Shown here one piece after another: positions 36,058 to 44,745 of a stretch of DNA of 64,000 nt (its first letter is position 1; every line of letters starts with the position of its first letter). The position numbers were made by a program, and so were the translations under genes. Location of the stretch: positions 1,674,001 to 1,738,000 of the forward strand of contig NZ_OBEL01000001.1 of NCBI RefSeq assembly GCF_900215605.1, written 5' to 3'. Under the pieces are notes generated by a model, which was not told the DNA's origin, did not search any database, and was given only the letters and a program-made list of their open reading frames with translations. The stretch comes from Cohaesibacter gelatinilyticus (GTDB taxonomy: Bacteria > Pseudomonadota > Alphaproteobacteria > Rhizobiales > Cohaesibacteraceae).

Positions 36058-36429
36058 CTAGGCATCACCAATATAGGTTTTCACAGTTTCAATAAATTTC
36101 GCCACAGAAATAGGCTTCGACAAATAGGCCTCACATCCCCCTTGCCGAATACGCTCTTCATCACCTTTCATGGCGAATGCCGTAACGGCAACAACAGGAA
36201 TAGATCGTAAATCATCGTCTTCCTTGAGCCATTTGGTGACTTCCAGGCCAGATACTTCCGGTAGTTGAATGTCCATCAGAATAAGATCCGGACTATGTGT
36301 ACGCGCAAGATCCAGAGCTTCCAATCCATTGCGTGTACCCACTGTCTCATAGCCATAGGCTTCCAACAAATCATGAAACAGCTTCATGTTCAGTTCATTG
36401 TCTTCAACTATCAGCACTTTTTTGGCCAT
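36058..36429 (-). CDS. divK: Single-domain response regulator DivK
   Basis: A 123-residue receiver domain without output domain. The acidic pair in [24 protein letters not shown], Asp53 in [13 protein letters not shown], and the KPI lysine are present, matching DivK closely. DivK with PleD controls CtrA activity through DivJ/PleC, DivL and CckA. The frame starts upstream at 36468; the ATG at 36429 has AGGCGG before it and gives the family start [11 protein letters not shown]. The divK-pleD pairing is the standard rhizobial and caulobacterial arrangement. Confidence 0.95.
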   Translation of the reverse strand: MAKKVLIVEDNELNMKLFHDLLEAYGYETVGTRNGLEALDLARTHSPDLILMDIQLPEVSGLEVTKWLKEDDDLRSIPVVAVTAFAMKGDEERIRQGGCEAYLSKPISVAKFIETVKTYIGDA

Positions 36430-36644
36430 GATACCGCCTGCAGATCTCATTGGTCGTTCAGATTTCAACGGAAATCTGCGAAGTCTAAAAGGCTCTATTC
36501 GACAGTTCCTGCCCTAGCCTTTATGCTTCTGACTCGTGATACTGATGCCTTGCAAAATCAGCATTGTCCCAATGACAGATGCCGGACAAGACAGCTCATC
36601 ACAAGTCATAGCAGGCAAATCTTTCAAAAGGGCAAACAGATATC

Positions 36645-36950
36645 ATGCAAGGCCAACATTCAGGGCTCTCCAGACCATTCGCTGAGGAAATCGCGGTAAA
36701 AGCCCTGACCTATCTATCCCAAGATCCTGAATTATTGGGACAATTCCTGGCTTTGTCAGGTATGGATCCGGCCAGTTTGAGAGCCGTAATCAACGAGCCA
36801 TCCTTTCAGGCTGCCATGCTCGATTTTCTAATGAGCAATGACGACACCTTGCTTGCCTTTTCTACGAATCACAGCCTGACACCAGAAGACGTTCTGAAAG
36901 CCAAGATCGCCTTGGATCCAATGGGGGGTGCCAGTACCGGCGCGCTTTGA
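36645..36950 (+). CDS. DUF3572 family protein
   Basis: A 101-residue helical protein matching the DUF3572 pattern: AEEIAVKALTYLSQDPELLGQFLALSGMDPASLR, then FQAAMLDFLMSNDDTLLAFS and a short tail. Its function is unknown. It is found next to divK/pleD in many Rhizobiales. AAAGGG lies about 12 bases before the ATG. It is divergent from divK. Confidence 0.88.
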   Translation: MQGQHSGLSRPFAEEIAVKALTYLSQDPELLGQFLALSGMDPASLRAVINEPSFQAAMLDFLMSNDDTLLAFSTNHSLTPEDVLKAKIALDPMGGASTGAL

Positions 36951-36984
36951 GACCCCGAGTTATCTGCTCAAGGAATCTATTATC

Positions 36985-37629
36985 ATGATGACACCATCGG
37001 AGTTGCAGGAACAAATTGATCCCGAGCGCCCGCTGATCATCTGTGACGTGGACGAAGTGATCCTGCATTTCATTCGGCATTTTGAAGTATTCCTTGCACG
37101 TCATGACTATGCACTCAAAGCCAGCTCATACAGTCTAAACGGCAATATCTATCATAGAAAAACTGGAAGTAATTTATCAAATAACTCCATCAAGAATATG
37201 ATAAACAATCTTTTTATTGAATTATCTCATTATCAGGAAGCCGTTGAAAACTCCATATCAATACTCTCTTCTCTGCAAAAAAAGTGCAACCTGCTCCTCC
37301 TTACGAATTTTCCCGAACATCTCGCAGATCAACGTCGAGAACGTCTGGCCCAACTAGGACTTGTGGCACCATTATTGACCAATCAAGGTTCAAAGGGTCC
37401 GAAAATTGCTCAACTGATGGAACATCAGAAGGCACCCGCATTCTTTCTGGACGATAGCGCGAGCCATATCAGCAGTGCGCTTGATCTTTCCCTCGCTCCA
37501 ATCTGCCTCCATTTCATCGCAGATGCCCGCTTCGCCAGTATTGCATCTCGAAGTCCGGTCACCGGCACAGCGCTACTATGTCGTGACTGGTTGCTTGTTC
37601 AGCACTATATTGAAGGCTATATCAGCTAG
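36985..37629 (+). CDS. HAD-superfamily protein
   Basis: A 214-residue HAD-like protein. Motif I is IICDVDEVILHF (the usual DxD), motif II LLLLTNFP, motif III lysine in GSKGPKI, and motif IV FFLDDSASH, so phosphatase or related activity is plausible. The substrate is unknown. AAGGA lies nine bases before the first of two adjacent ATG codons. The middle of the gene (about 37130-37250) is noticeably more A+T-rich than its neighbours. dinB starts 34 bases later. Confidence 0.82.
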   Translation: MMTPSELQEQIDPERPLIICDVDEVILHFIRHFEVFLARHDYALKASSYSLNGNIYHRKTGSNLSNNSIKNMINNLFIELSHYQEAVENSISILSSLQKKCNLLLLTNFPEHLADQRRERLAQLGLVAPLLTNQGSKGPKIAQLMEHQKAPAFFLDDSASHISSALDLSLAPICLHFIADARFASIASRSPVTGTALLCRDWLLVQHYIEGYIS

Positions 37630-37663
37630 CGCTCCCTTTATCCGAACGATGGAACAAGCACGC

Positions 37664-39025
37664 ATGGACAAGCAACCGAAGCGTTTCTATCTTTGTAGAG
37701 ACTGCCTGAATGACGGCACCGGCTCTGTGCAGCGTTGCCCCAATTGCGGCTCTCCTCGTTGCCTTTCCCATACAGAATTGAGACAGCTTTCTATCGCTCA
37801 TATCGATTGCGACTCTTTCTACGCAACCATTGAAAAACGTGACAACCCTGAACTACAGGACAAAGCCGTCATTATTGGCGGCGCACAACGAGGTGTCGTG
37901 GCTACATGTTGCTATATTGCCCGCATCAACGGCGTTCGTTCGGCTATGCCCATGTTCCAAGCAAAAAAACTATGCCCGGACGCCGTGATCGTACGACCAA
38001 ACATGAAAAAATATAGCAGTGTCGGCAAGCAAATCCGAAACATGATGCAGGAACTCACTCCACTGGTCGAACCGCTCTCCATTGATGAAGCCTTTCTGGA
38101 TTTAACAGGAACCAATCTTCTGCATCACGCCTACCCCGCCCTGACCCTCGCCCAGTTCGCCAAACGCATTGAAGATGAGATCGGCATCACGGTCTCCGTA
38201 GGGCTGAGCCATAACAAATTTTTAGCAAAAATCGCTTCAGATCTGGAAAAACCTAGAGGCTATTCAATCATTGGCAAGGAAGAGACACACTCCTTTTTAC
38301 AAGACAAACCGATCTCGCTAATCTGGGGCGTTGGTGCTGTCTCTCAAAAGAAGCTTGCACAAGACGGCTATCACACCATCGGTCAGCTACAAACTGCAGA
38401 TGAAACCAATCTTGCCAAACGGTATGGCACCTTTGGACTGAGGTTGGCCAAATTGGCAAAAGGAAATGATTCTCGCTCCGTCACCCCTTCGCAAGGTGCC
38501 AAAAGCATCAGTTCCGAAACCACCTTCAATCGCGATTTATGTTCTGCCGACGATCTGCTCCCAATTCTAAGGCGTCTGGCGGAGACCACCGCTTACCGCG
38601 CCAAAAAGGCGGGCCTGGCAGGTCGCACCATCACATTGAAACTGAAATCTTCAAATTTCAAAAGCGTCACCCGCAGCCGTTCCTTGATGGATCCAACGAA
38701 ACTTGCTGACAAAATCTACTCTGTCGGAAAAGACATGCTGCTCAAGGAACTGAGCGGCCAAACGAAATACCGCCTGATTGGTATTGGAATTGCTGAATTA
38801 TGTGATTCAGATTTATCAGATCCACCCGATTTGGTAGATCAGGGAGCAACCAAGCGTGCGCAGGCCGAGCTGGCCATGGACAAACTCAGTGAGAAATTCG
38901 GAGCAAGAACCGTGGAACTGGGGCTGACATTGAAAGGAAAGTTGGATCCAACGGAAAAATCTGGAACAAGAAATGATGAAATTCATTCAGCTCAAAAACC
39001 GGATGAAGACAGCGGAATTGGCTGA
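37664..39025 (+). CDS. dinB: DNA polymerase IV with N-terminal zinc ribbon
   Basis: A Y-family translesion polymerase of about 453 residues. It has catalytic motifs AHIDCDSFYATIEKRDNPEL and EPLSIDEAFLDLTG, the thumb region SVGLSHNKFLAKIASDLEKPRGYSII, and the little-finger domain. It begins with an extra zinc-ribbon-like segment, CRDCLNDGTGSVQRCPNCGSPRC (two CxxC pairs), which I recall in rhizobial DinB but not in the E. coli enzyme. The start is uncertain between 37664 (GGA ten bases upstream) and the in-frame ATG at 37649. The C-terminal 30 residues are polar and likely disordered. It ends 11 bases from the convergent eipB. Confidence 0.93.
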   Translation: MDKQPKRFYLCRDCLNDGTGSVQRCPNCGSPRCLSHTELRQLSIAHIDCDSFYATIEKRDNPELQDKAVIIGGAQRGVVATCCYIARINGVRSAMPMFQAKKLCPDAVIVRPNMKKYSSVGKQIRNMMQELTPLVEPLSIDEAFLDLTGTNLLHHAYPALTLAQFAKRIEDEIGITVSVGLSHNKFLAKIASDLEKPRGYSIIGKEETHSFLQDKPISLIWGVGAVSQKKLAQDGYHTIGQLQTADETNLAKRYGTFGLRLAKLAKGNDSRSVTPSQGAKSISSETTFNRDLCSADDLLPILRRLAETTAYRAKKAGLAGRTITLKLKSSNFKSVTRSRSLMDPTKLADKIYSVGKDMLLKELSGQTKYRLIGIGIAELCDSDLSDPPDLVDQGATKRAQAELAMDKLSEKFGARTVELGLTLKGKLDPTEKSGTRNDEIHSAQKPDEDSGIG

Positions 39026-39036
39026 CTCATTGGCAA

Positions 39037-39987
39037 CTAACCGTTGCCATTTGAGTTAGGAGTGCGTTTCACATCATTGGGATCGCAAGATGAAGTTGAA
39101 AGAATTTTCAGCTCGGACAATGTCCCGACCAATGAAAAATCCGGATAGTCAATTTTGACTTCGCCACTCACACCATTCTCATAGAGTTCCATGGAAATTT
39201 CATAAATCGGAGCCATATCATCCTCGTCCTTGCCAGTTTCAAAATAAGCGATGGTAACAGGCCAATGACGTAAGCCATCCAGTTCCTTATAAATATTGGA
39301 CAATTCACCACTACTCTTGGCAACTCCAATCACCGCCGTTATTTCAAACACCAGATCTCCGGTATCGGTACCGTCATATATGGTTGCCTCGAAAAAACGA
39401 TTTCCGGCAACAGCAGCTTTCAGCAAAGCATCGGTAAACTCAACCGGATACAGAACATCTTTTGGAAGCTCCAGCGTATCTTCTTCCGGTTCACTCAGGG
39501 CTACATAGGTAAATTCCTTGTCATGCACCGCCAGGCCCCGTGAGGTCTGGCTCAACTCCTGATCAATAAGTGTGCGCGTAATGAACTGGAAGGAGCGATC
39601 AACAGGATTTTCAAAACTGGCAGAGCGCAAATCCGTAAGGCTCGTCTGCCCTTCACTCAGATCAACGCGTGTCACAAAACGATGGGTAAGTGCAAATCCA
39701 TCACAAACTGAGCCATTCAGTTCATATACCATCCGCCCATCCAGAGCAGAAAGGCCAGCCTTGTTTGCGCCAGGAGCCAGATTGATGTCATAAACCGCAC
39801 GAAATGATGCCAAGGGCTTACGAGGCCTGTCATCTTTGATTTGCACCATCTCGGAGGAAAATCGGGTGGTTTCGGTCGGTTTATCCTGTGCCGACAATAA
39901 ACCAACATCGGCCACATTCACGCCAAGCGCGGCAACCAACACCATGACTGAGTGCAATATCCTGGCAAACGGCATTTCGATATCCAT
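39037..39987 (-). CDS. eipB: Cell-envelope integrity protein EipB (DUF1849)
   Basis: A periplasmic beta-spiral protein of 316 residues with an N-terminal signal segment (ILHSVMVLVAALGVNVADVGLLSAQ). The DUF1849 pattern includes ASFRAVYDINL, the WALDGRMVYEL-like region (here SALDGRMVYELNGSVCDGFALTHRFVTRV), and the C-terminal LSTSSCDPN. The two cysteines (VCDGF and SSCDP) correspond to the disulfide pair of Brucella EipB, which contributes to envelope stability. GAGGAGGA lies directly before the ATG at 39987; an in-frame ATG at 39975 is the alternative. Confidence 0.9.
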   Translation of the reverse strand: MDIEMPFARILHSVMVLVAALGVNVADVGLLSAQDKPTETTRFSSEMVQIKDDRPRKPLASFRAVYDINLAPGANKAGLSALDGRMVYELNGSVCDGFALTHRFVTRVDLSEGQTSLTDLRSASFENPVDRSFQFITRTLIDQELSQTSRGLAVHDKEFTYVALSEPEEDTLELPKDVLYPVEFTDALLKAAVAGNRFFEATIYDGTDTGDLVFEITAVIGVAKSSGELSNIYKELDGLRHWPVTIAYFETGKDEDDMAPIYEISMELYENGVSGEVKIDYPDFSLVGTLSELKILSTSSCDPNDVKRTPNSNGNG

Positions 39988-40220
39988 TCCTCCTCAACAG
40001 GCTCCTGTTGTGGCATAATCAGATAGCAAAATAAATCTGAAAACCGAACAAGGATGCAACGTCCCGAGATGCACGAGAGCAAACAGTAAATTTCTGTGTA
40101 AGACGTGCGCTTCCAAGATACTTTTTCATCTAGCAAAGGCTAGATGCTTACCGTAAAAAGAAAGTCTAATTCTCAATCTGTCCAAAATACCGAACTGGAC
40201 CGAGTTTACAGGAAATATCC

Positions 40221-40688
40221 ATGACTGCACAGATCGAAGCAAAGCTTGCCGAGCTTGGTATCACCCTGCCAGAAGCAGCGGCCCCTGCGGCCAACTATGT
40301 TCCTTTTCTAAAGACCGGGAATCAGCTGTATATTTCAGGCCAGTTGCCAATGACTGCCGAGGGTATCCAGTTCAAAGGTAAATTGGGTGAAGATTTCACA
40401 GCCGATGAAGGCTCTGAAGCAGCACGCCTGTGTGCAATCAATCTGATTGCCCAAATGAAGGCAGCGACCGGTGATTTGGAAAAAATTGCACGAATTGTAA
40501 AGCTGGGTGGCTTTGTCAATTCTACCGCAGATTTTGGTGATCAACCAGCAGTCATCAATGGGGCTTCCAATCTGATGGTAGATGTTTTTGGCGAAAAAGG
40601 CCGCCACGCCCGCTCTGCTGTCTCTGCTGCAGCACTTCCATTCGGTGTAGCCGTAGAAATCGACGCCATCGTAGAATTGGCGGACTAA
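40221..40688 (+). CDS. RidA/YjgF-family protein
   Basis: A 155-residue member of the RidA superfamily, seen from NYVPFLKTGNQLYISGQLPMTAEG, FKGKLGEDFTADEGSEAARLCAINLIAQMKAATGDLEKIARIVKLGGFVNSTADF, and ARSAVSAAALPFGVAVEIDAIVEL. Classic RidA deaminates reactive enamines; the catalytic Arg of the family is present in HARSAV. The length and gapped start suggest one of the longer Rid subfamilies rather than archetypal RidA. CAGGA lies before the ATG, and it has its own terminator. Confidence 0.9.
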   Translation: MTAQIEAKLAELGITLPEAAAPAANYVPFLKTGNQLYISGQLPMTAEGIQFKGKLGEDFTADEGSEAARLCAINLIAQMKAATGDLEKIARIVKLGGFVNSTADFGDQPAVINGASNLMVDVFGEKGRHARSAVSAAALPFGVAVEIDAIVELAD

Positions 40689-40704
40689 GCATAAATTGAA
40701 GTTG

Positions 40705-40742
40705 CCGTCTCCCAACATCAGCAGATATATGGAGACGGTTTT
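40705..40742 (+). terminator. Terminator of the ridA-like gene
   Basis: CCGTCTCC (40705-40712) pairs perfectly with GGAGACGG (40731-40738), followed by TTTT. It is 16 bases past the stop codon. Confidence 0.7.
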
Positions 40743-40813
40743 CAGTATCTTTTGTCAACTGACGCAATTGTAAAAAGGACAAGTCTGAGAATGAAGAGCC
40801 AGGAGATTTACCT

Positions 40814-41593
40814 ATGTCTGTAAAATCCTTTCCCTGGCTTACAGAACGACCAATTGCCCATCGCGGTCTGCATGACATATCACGAAATGTCGAGGAAAAC
40901 ACCGCGACTGCTTTTCAAGCGGCAATCGATAAAAACTATTCAATCGAGCTGGACGTACAGCTGACAAAAGATGGTCACGCAGTGGTTTTCCACGATCATG
41001 ATCTGGATCGTCTCACTACCTCATCTGGTAAAACCGTTGAAAAAACCATGGATCAGATGCGATGCCTTCAGCTGAAGCATAGTGCAGACCCAATTCAGAA
41101 TCTGCCCGAAATTCTTGCACTGATTGATGGCAAGGTACCCGTGGTGATTGAGCTGAAAGCCCCCCAAATCCAGACCACCAAACTGGAAGAAGTGGTCGCC
41201 ACTTGCCTGCAAGACTATTCTAGGGAGGCTGCAGTCATGTCCTTCTCCCCTGATATCGTAACCAATCTGACCAAGTTGACGGATCGCCCACGCGGTATCG
41301 TCTCTTGCGACTATTTTAACGATGAAGATGGTGAACATCTGAGCAATGAAGAGTGCTATGCCCTCACCCATTTGCTGCATTTCCCGACATCAAAACCTGA
41401 CTTCATCTCCTATGGTGTGAAGGATTTCCCTGCTCCCTCAGTCGATCTTTTGAAATCCCTCTACGCAATCCCCACCATCTGTTGGACCACAACGGATGAA
41501 GCCTTGCATGCCAAGGCACTGCATCACTGCGATCAAGTGACCTTTGAAGGTTACGATCCCGACAGCTTGAACGGATTGGATGAGGCAGACTGA
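40814..41593 (+). CDS. Glycerophosphodiester phosphodiesterase
   Basis: A 259-residue cytoplasmic GDPD-family enzyme hydrolysing glycerophosphodiesters to glycerol-3-phosphate and an alcohol. Metal and catalytic motifs: IAHRGLHD (His17), NTATAFQAAIDKNYSIELDVQLTKDGHAVVFHDHDLDRLT (Glu/Asp pair and HDH), then PVVIELKA. No signal peptide. AGGAG precedes the ATG. Its stop is followed directly by the ATG of the next gene. Confidence 0.92.
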   Translation: MSVKSFPWLTERPIAHRGLHDISRNVEENTATAFQAAIDKNYSIELDVQLTKDGHAVVFHDHDLDRLTTSSGKTVEKTMDQMRCLQLKHSADPIQNLPEILALIDGKVPVVIELKAPQIQTTKLEEVVATCLQDYSREAAVMSFSPDIVTNLTKLTDRPRGIVSCDYFNDEDGEHLSNEECYALTHLLHFPTSKPDFISYGVKDFPAPSVDLLKSLYAIPTICWTTTDEALHAKALHHCDQVTFEGYDPDSLNGLDEAD

Positions 41594-42760
41594 ATGAGCG
41601 AACAAACTCTTCATCTGGAAGTCTGTCATTCGATTGCTCAGATCGGAGAAGAGAGTTGGGAGTCCTGCCGACAAGCCACTCCATCTGCAGCGGGAAATCC
41701 CTTTCTTTCCTATCCATTTCTCTCCGCTCTGGAAGATTCGGGCTGCGTCAGCGAACAAAGCGGCTGGCTGCCTCATCATCTGGCACTGAAAGACGAAACG
41801 GATGGGGCCCTTGCCTGCCTCCCTCTCTATCTGAAAGCCCATAGCCAGGGTGAATATGTCTTTGATCATGGTTGGGCAGATGCCTTCGAGCGCGCAGGCG
41901 GACGCTATTATCCCAAGCTGCAATCTTCCATTCCCTTCACACCGGTCACCAGCCCCAAATTGCTGACAAGAGAAGGCCTGAACTCAGATGTGGCAACAGC
42001 CGCCTTTGCCTCTGGTCTGAAACAGCTATGCGACCGCTACCATATTTCCTCGGTCCATCTCACATTCCTGCCGGATGGCGAAAAGGAAAACTGGACAGAG
42101 CAAGGATTGCTGCCACGAAGAGACCGACAATTTCATTGGATCAATCAGAACTATGAAAGCTTTGATGATTTTCTGTCAGCACTCTCTTCTCGCAAAAGAA
42201 AAGCGATCAGGAAAGAGCGACGGCAAGCACAGAGTCATGGGCTAACCCTGCTTCAGAAACGAGGGGACGAAATTAGCTCAGACGACTGGGACAGTTTCTT
42301 CTCCTTCTATATGGATACAGGCGCGCGCAAATGGGGGCGCCCCTATCTCACGCGCCCTTTCTTTGCCATGCTTTCCGAGCGAATGAACGATGATCTGCTG
42401 TTGTTCTTGGCTTTGGATGGAGGCACCCCTGTTGCAGGTGCCCTCAATTTCATCGGCAAGGATGCGCTCTATGGCCGCTATTGGGGAACTACCGGTGAAT
42501 ATCCGAGCCTGCATTTCGAACTCTGCTACCATCAAGCTATTGAATGGGCCATCGAACATGAGTTTTCGCGTGTCGAGGCAGGAGCTCAGGGCGAGCATAA
42601 ATTGGCGCGTGGCTATATTCCACAAGCTACCTGGTCTTGTCACTGGATCGATAATCCTTCCTTTCGACAAGCCATTGAAGACTATTTGCAAGCAGAACGG
42701 CATGAAGCCGCTGCGGAACAGGATTTCCTCACAGATCTCGCCCCATTCAAAAAGGGGTAA
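41594..42760 (+). CDS. GNAT/FemAB-like acetyltransferase (PF04339 type)
   Basis: A 388-residue protein of the 'peptidogalycan biosynthesis/recognition' family, a double GNAT-like fold. Family features are AGNPFLSYPFLSALEDSG, the VFDHGWADAFERAGGRYYPKLQSSIPFTPVTSPKLL block, and near the C-terminus FELCYHQAIEWAIEHEFSRVEAGAQGEHKLARGYIPQATWSCHW. It starts with the base after the GDPD stop codon (TGA then ATG), so the two are translationally linked. The function is unproven; an acyl transfer to a cell-envelope or peptide substrate is possible. Confidence 0.88.
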   Translation: MSEQTLHLEVCHSIAQIGEESWESCRQATPSAAGNPFLSYPFLSALEDSGCVSEQSGWLPHHLALKDETDGALACLPLYLKAHSQGEYVFDHGWADAFERAGGRYYPKLQSSIPFTPVTSPKLLTREGLNSDVATAAFASGLKQLCDRYHISSVHLTFLPDGEKENWTEQGLLPRRDRQFHWINQNYESFDDFLSALSSRKRKAIRKERRQAQSHGLTLLQKRGDEISSDDWDSFFSFYMDTGARKWGRPYLTRPFFAMLSERMNDDLLLFLALDGGTPVAGALNFIGKDALYGRYWGTTGEYPSLHFELCYHQAIEWAIEHEFSRVEAGAQGEHKLARGYIPQATWSCHWIDNPSFRQAIEDYLQAERHEAAAEQDFLTDLAPFKKG

Positions 42761-42831
42761 TGGTGAAGCGTTCACCAGCCTGCTAATCTCAGTTCCAATC
42801 ACTTTCTCAAAAAGACAAGCGAGAGACATTC

Positions 42832-43269
42832 ATGACCGCCACTGAATACGACAACGATAATATCTTCGCCAAAATCCTGCGTGAAGAGTTGCCATGCCAC
42901 AAGGTCTATGAAGATGACGCAACCCTGGCCTTCATGGACATCATGCCTCGTGCGGACGGCCATACATTGGTGATCCCCAAAAACCCATCCCGTAATATGC
43001 TGGATGCGGGGCAAGATGACGTCAATGCTGTCATGGCAACAGTTCAGAAAATTGCAAAGGCTCAGATGACTGCATTTGAAGCCGATGGCATCACCATTCA
43101 GCAGTTCAATGAACCCGCCGGTGGTCAAGTGGTTTTCCACCTGCACATGCATGTCATCCCCCGCAAAGACGGCATCACCATGCGTCCGCATACCGGAAAC
43201 ATGGCTGAAAACGATATTCTTGCCACTCATGCACAGGCGCTGATCAATGCTTTGGAAAAGAATGGGTAA
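42832..43269 (+). CDS. HIT-family (HINT-like) hydrolase
   Basis: A 145-residue histidine-triad protein with HLHMHVIP (His103, 105, 107) and the usual start DNIFAKILREELPCHKVYEDD. HINT-type enzymes hydrolyse adenosine phosphoramidates. GAGAG lies before the ATG, and a terminator follows at 43309-43348. Confidence 0.93.
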   Translation: MTATEYDNDNIFAKILREELPCHKVYEDDATLAFMDIMPRADGHTLVIPKNPSRNMLDAGQDDVNAVMATVQKIAKAQMTAFEADGITIQQFNEPAGGQVVFHLHMHVIPRKDGITMRPHTGNMAENDILATHAQALINALEKNG

Positions 43270-43308
43270 GATCTAGATAAGCCATTATTTTTCAAAGAGA
43301 AACATCTC

Positions 43309-43348
43309 AAAAGTCCTTGTGGAGTTTATATCTCTTCCAAGGGCTTTT
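43309..43348 (+). terminator. Terminator of the HIT gene
   Basis: AAAAGTCCTTG (43309-43319) pairs with CAAGGGCTTTT (43338-43348) with one wobble or mismatch. It lies 39 bases past the stop. The rest of the 259-base gap to azlD holds nothing evident. Confidence 0.55.
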
Positions 43349-43528
43349 CATTATCCATGCACAATGTTCTCACCCTCAACACACAAGTAATGCTTCAGAA
43401 CTCCATATGATATCCACCGCTCAATCCACAAGCCATCATCCATTTTTCCTCTGCCTTATCACAGGAAATCAAAAGAGAAATCCCTGCTCCAGACACAATA
43501 TTTGAACAGCATGAAAAGGATGTCGTGA

Positions 43529-43885
43529 TCAAAGCCCGATGATGGTCCAAACCAGCAACATCAAGCTTCCTGCACCGGAAAACACACCGAGGAACAAATT
43601 TCGACCAAATCCGAAATAGATCACCAATGCAATTCCGACTGATGCCAAACGGATCCAGACCGGAACTTCCATCAAGGCGCCAGACGGGAAGAGAATAAGT
43701 CGTGCAATCACACCCGCCACCAACGCATTGGCAACAGCACGAGCAAGCAGGATCCACTCACTGTCGTCACGCAAACGCCCCGCAAAGGCAACACCCAGCC
43801 AGCGCCAGACTTCTGTTGGCAGCATCCCCGCCAGAAAAATGAAAAGATAAGGCCACCAGAAGCTATCAATGGCATCAAAAGTCAT
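43529..43885 (-). CDS. AzlD-family branched-chain amino acid exporter subunit
   Basis: A 118-residue inner-membrane protein with about four hydrophobic segments, the small partner of AzlC-type exporters. It shows LFIFLAGMLPTEVWRWLGV near the N-terminus and the final LVIYFGFGRNLFLGVFSGAGSLML. Its ATG overlaps the azlC stop by four bases, so translation is coupled. Confidence 0.88.
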   Translation of the reverse strand: MTFDAIDSFWWPYLFIFLAGMLPTEVWRWLGVAFAGRLRDDSEWILLARAVANALVAGVIARLILFPSGALMEVPVWIRLASVGIALVIYFGFGRNLFLGVFSGAGSLMLLVWTIIGL

Positions 43886-44622
43886 GTCACCCGCCTCTTA
43901 TACCGACCAATAGCATAGGCACTCAAACCGCCCACCAGACCCGTCCAAACCAGATCAGAACCCGGCACATAGATCGCAAAGATCGGCCCAAGAATAATAC
44001 CAAAAACCAGTGCCAAACGATCAGAAAGCAGTCTCGCGGCACTCGGTAGCGTCAGCAAAAAATAAAGCGGCGTCATGAAAAACAACGCAGCAGCAGCAAG
44101 CGGCGGTACAATCCCGGCAATGGAGTAACCAATTGCTGTCACCCCGATATTGATGAAGCAAAGCGTCAGACCAAAACCTGCAAAAAATGGCACCCGAGCA
44201 TAACGTGGCAGCTTTGGCACGTTTTGCATGGCAAAAACCCAACCAGTAATGGCCGTGACATGAGAAAGCACATATAGCTGCCAATTAGGCGTGTCTTTAT
44301 CGCGCAATTCCGGGACCAACGCCACAACCATTGGCATCAAACGGATGGAAGCCAATGTCACAGCAAGAGCAATAGCTGCCAAACCGGCGCCTGATACGAC
44401 ACCACCAATCAAAACCACTTGAGAAGGCAAGGCCCAGATCAATCCTGTCATGGCCAATGCATGGCCGATTTCAACGCCACTTTCGCGGGCAAAACCGCCG
44501 AAGCCGATAAAAGATAGATAAAGCACAATGGCAGGAGTTGTGAGCAAATGGCGCATACCACGGCGATACCAGATGAAGGCAGAAAGCCGCTCATCGGCCA
44601 CCTCACTTTGAGAGATAGTCAT
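43882..44622 (-). CDS. AzlC-family branched-chain amino acid permease
   Basis: A 246-residue inner-membrane protein with at least seven hydrophobic segments, the AzlC half of an amino-acid exporter. Recognisable parts are PAIVLYLSFIGFGGFARESGVEIGHALAMTGLIWALPSQV and LASIRLMPMVVALVPELRDKDTP. AzlCD-type exporters move branched-chain amino acids or analogues; the exact substrate is not known. It overlaps azlD. Confidence 0.88.
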   Translation of the reverse strand: MTISQSEVADERLSAFIWYRRGMRHLLTTPAIVLYLSFIGFGGFARESGVEIGHALAMTGLIWALPSQVVLIGGVVSGAGLAAIALAVTLASIRLMPMVVALVPELRDKDTPNWQLYVLSHVTAITGWVFAMQNVPKLPRYARVPFFAGFGLTLCFINIGVTAIGYSIAGIVPPLAAAALFFMTPLYFLLTLPSAARLLSDRLALVFGIILGPIFAIYVPGSDLVWTGLVGGLSAYAIGRYKRRVT

Positions 44623-44745
44623 GAAATCAGATCACATGGGCGGTTTGATTGGACAGAATGAGTGCTTATCAAACCACATCAATGATGGCCCCGCTAGCGT
44701 AAAAGGACGCAAATATACTCGCTCTTTTCTTTGATCCCCTTACAG

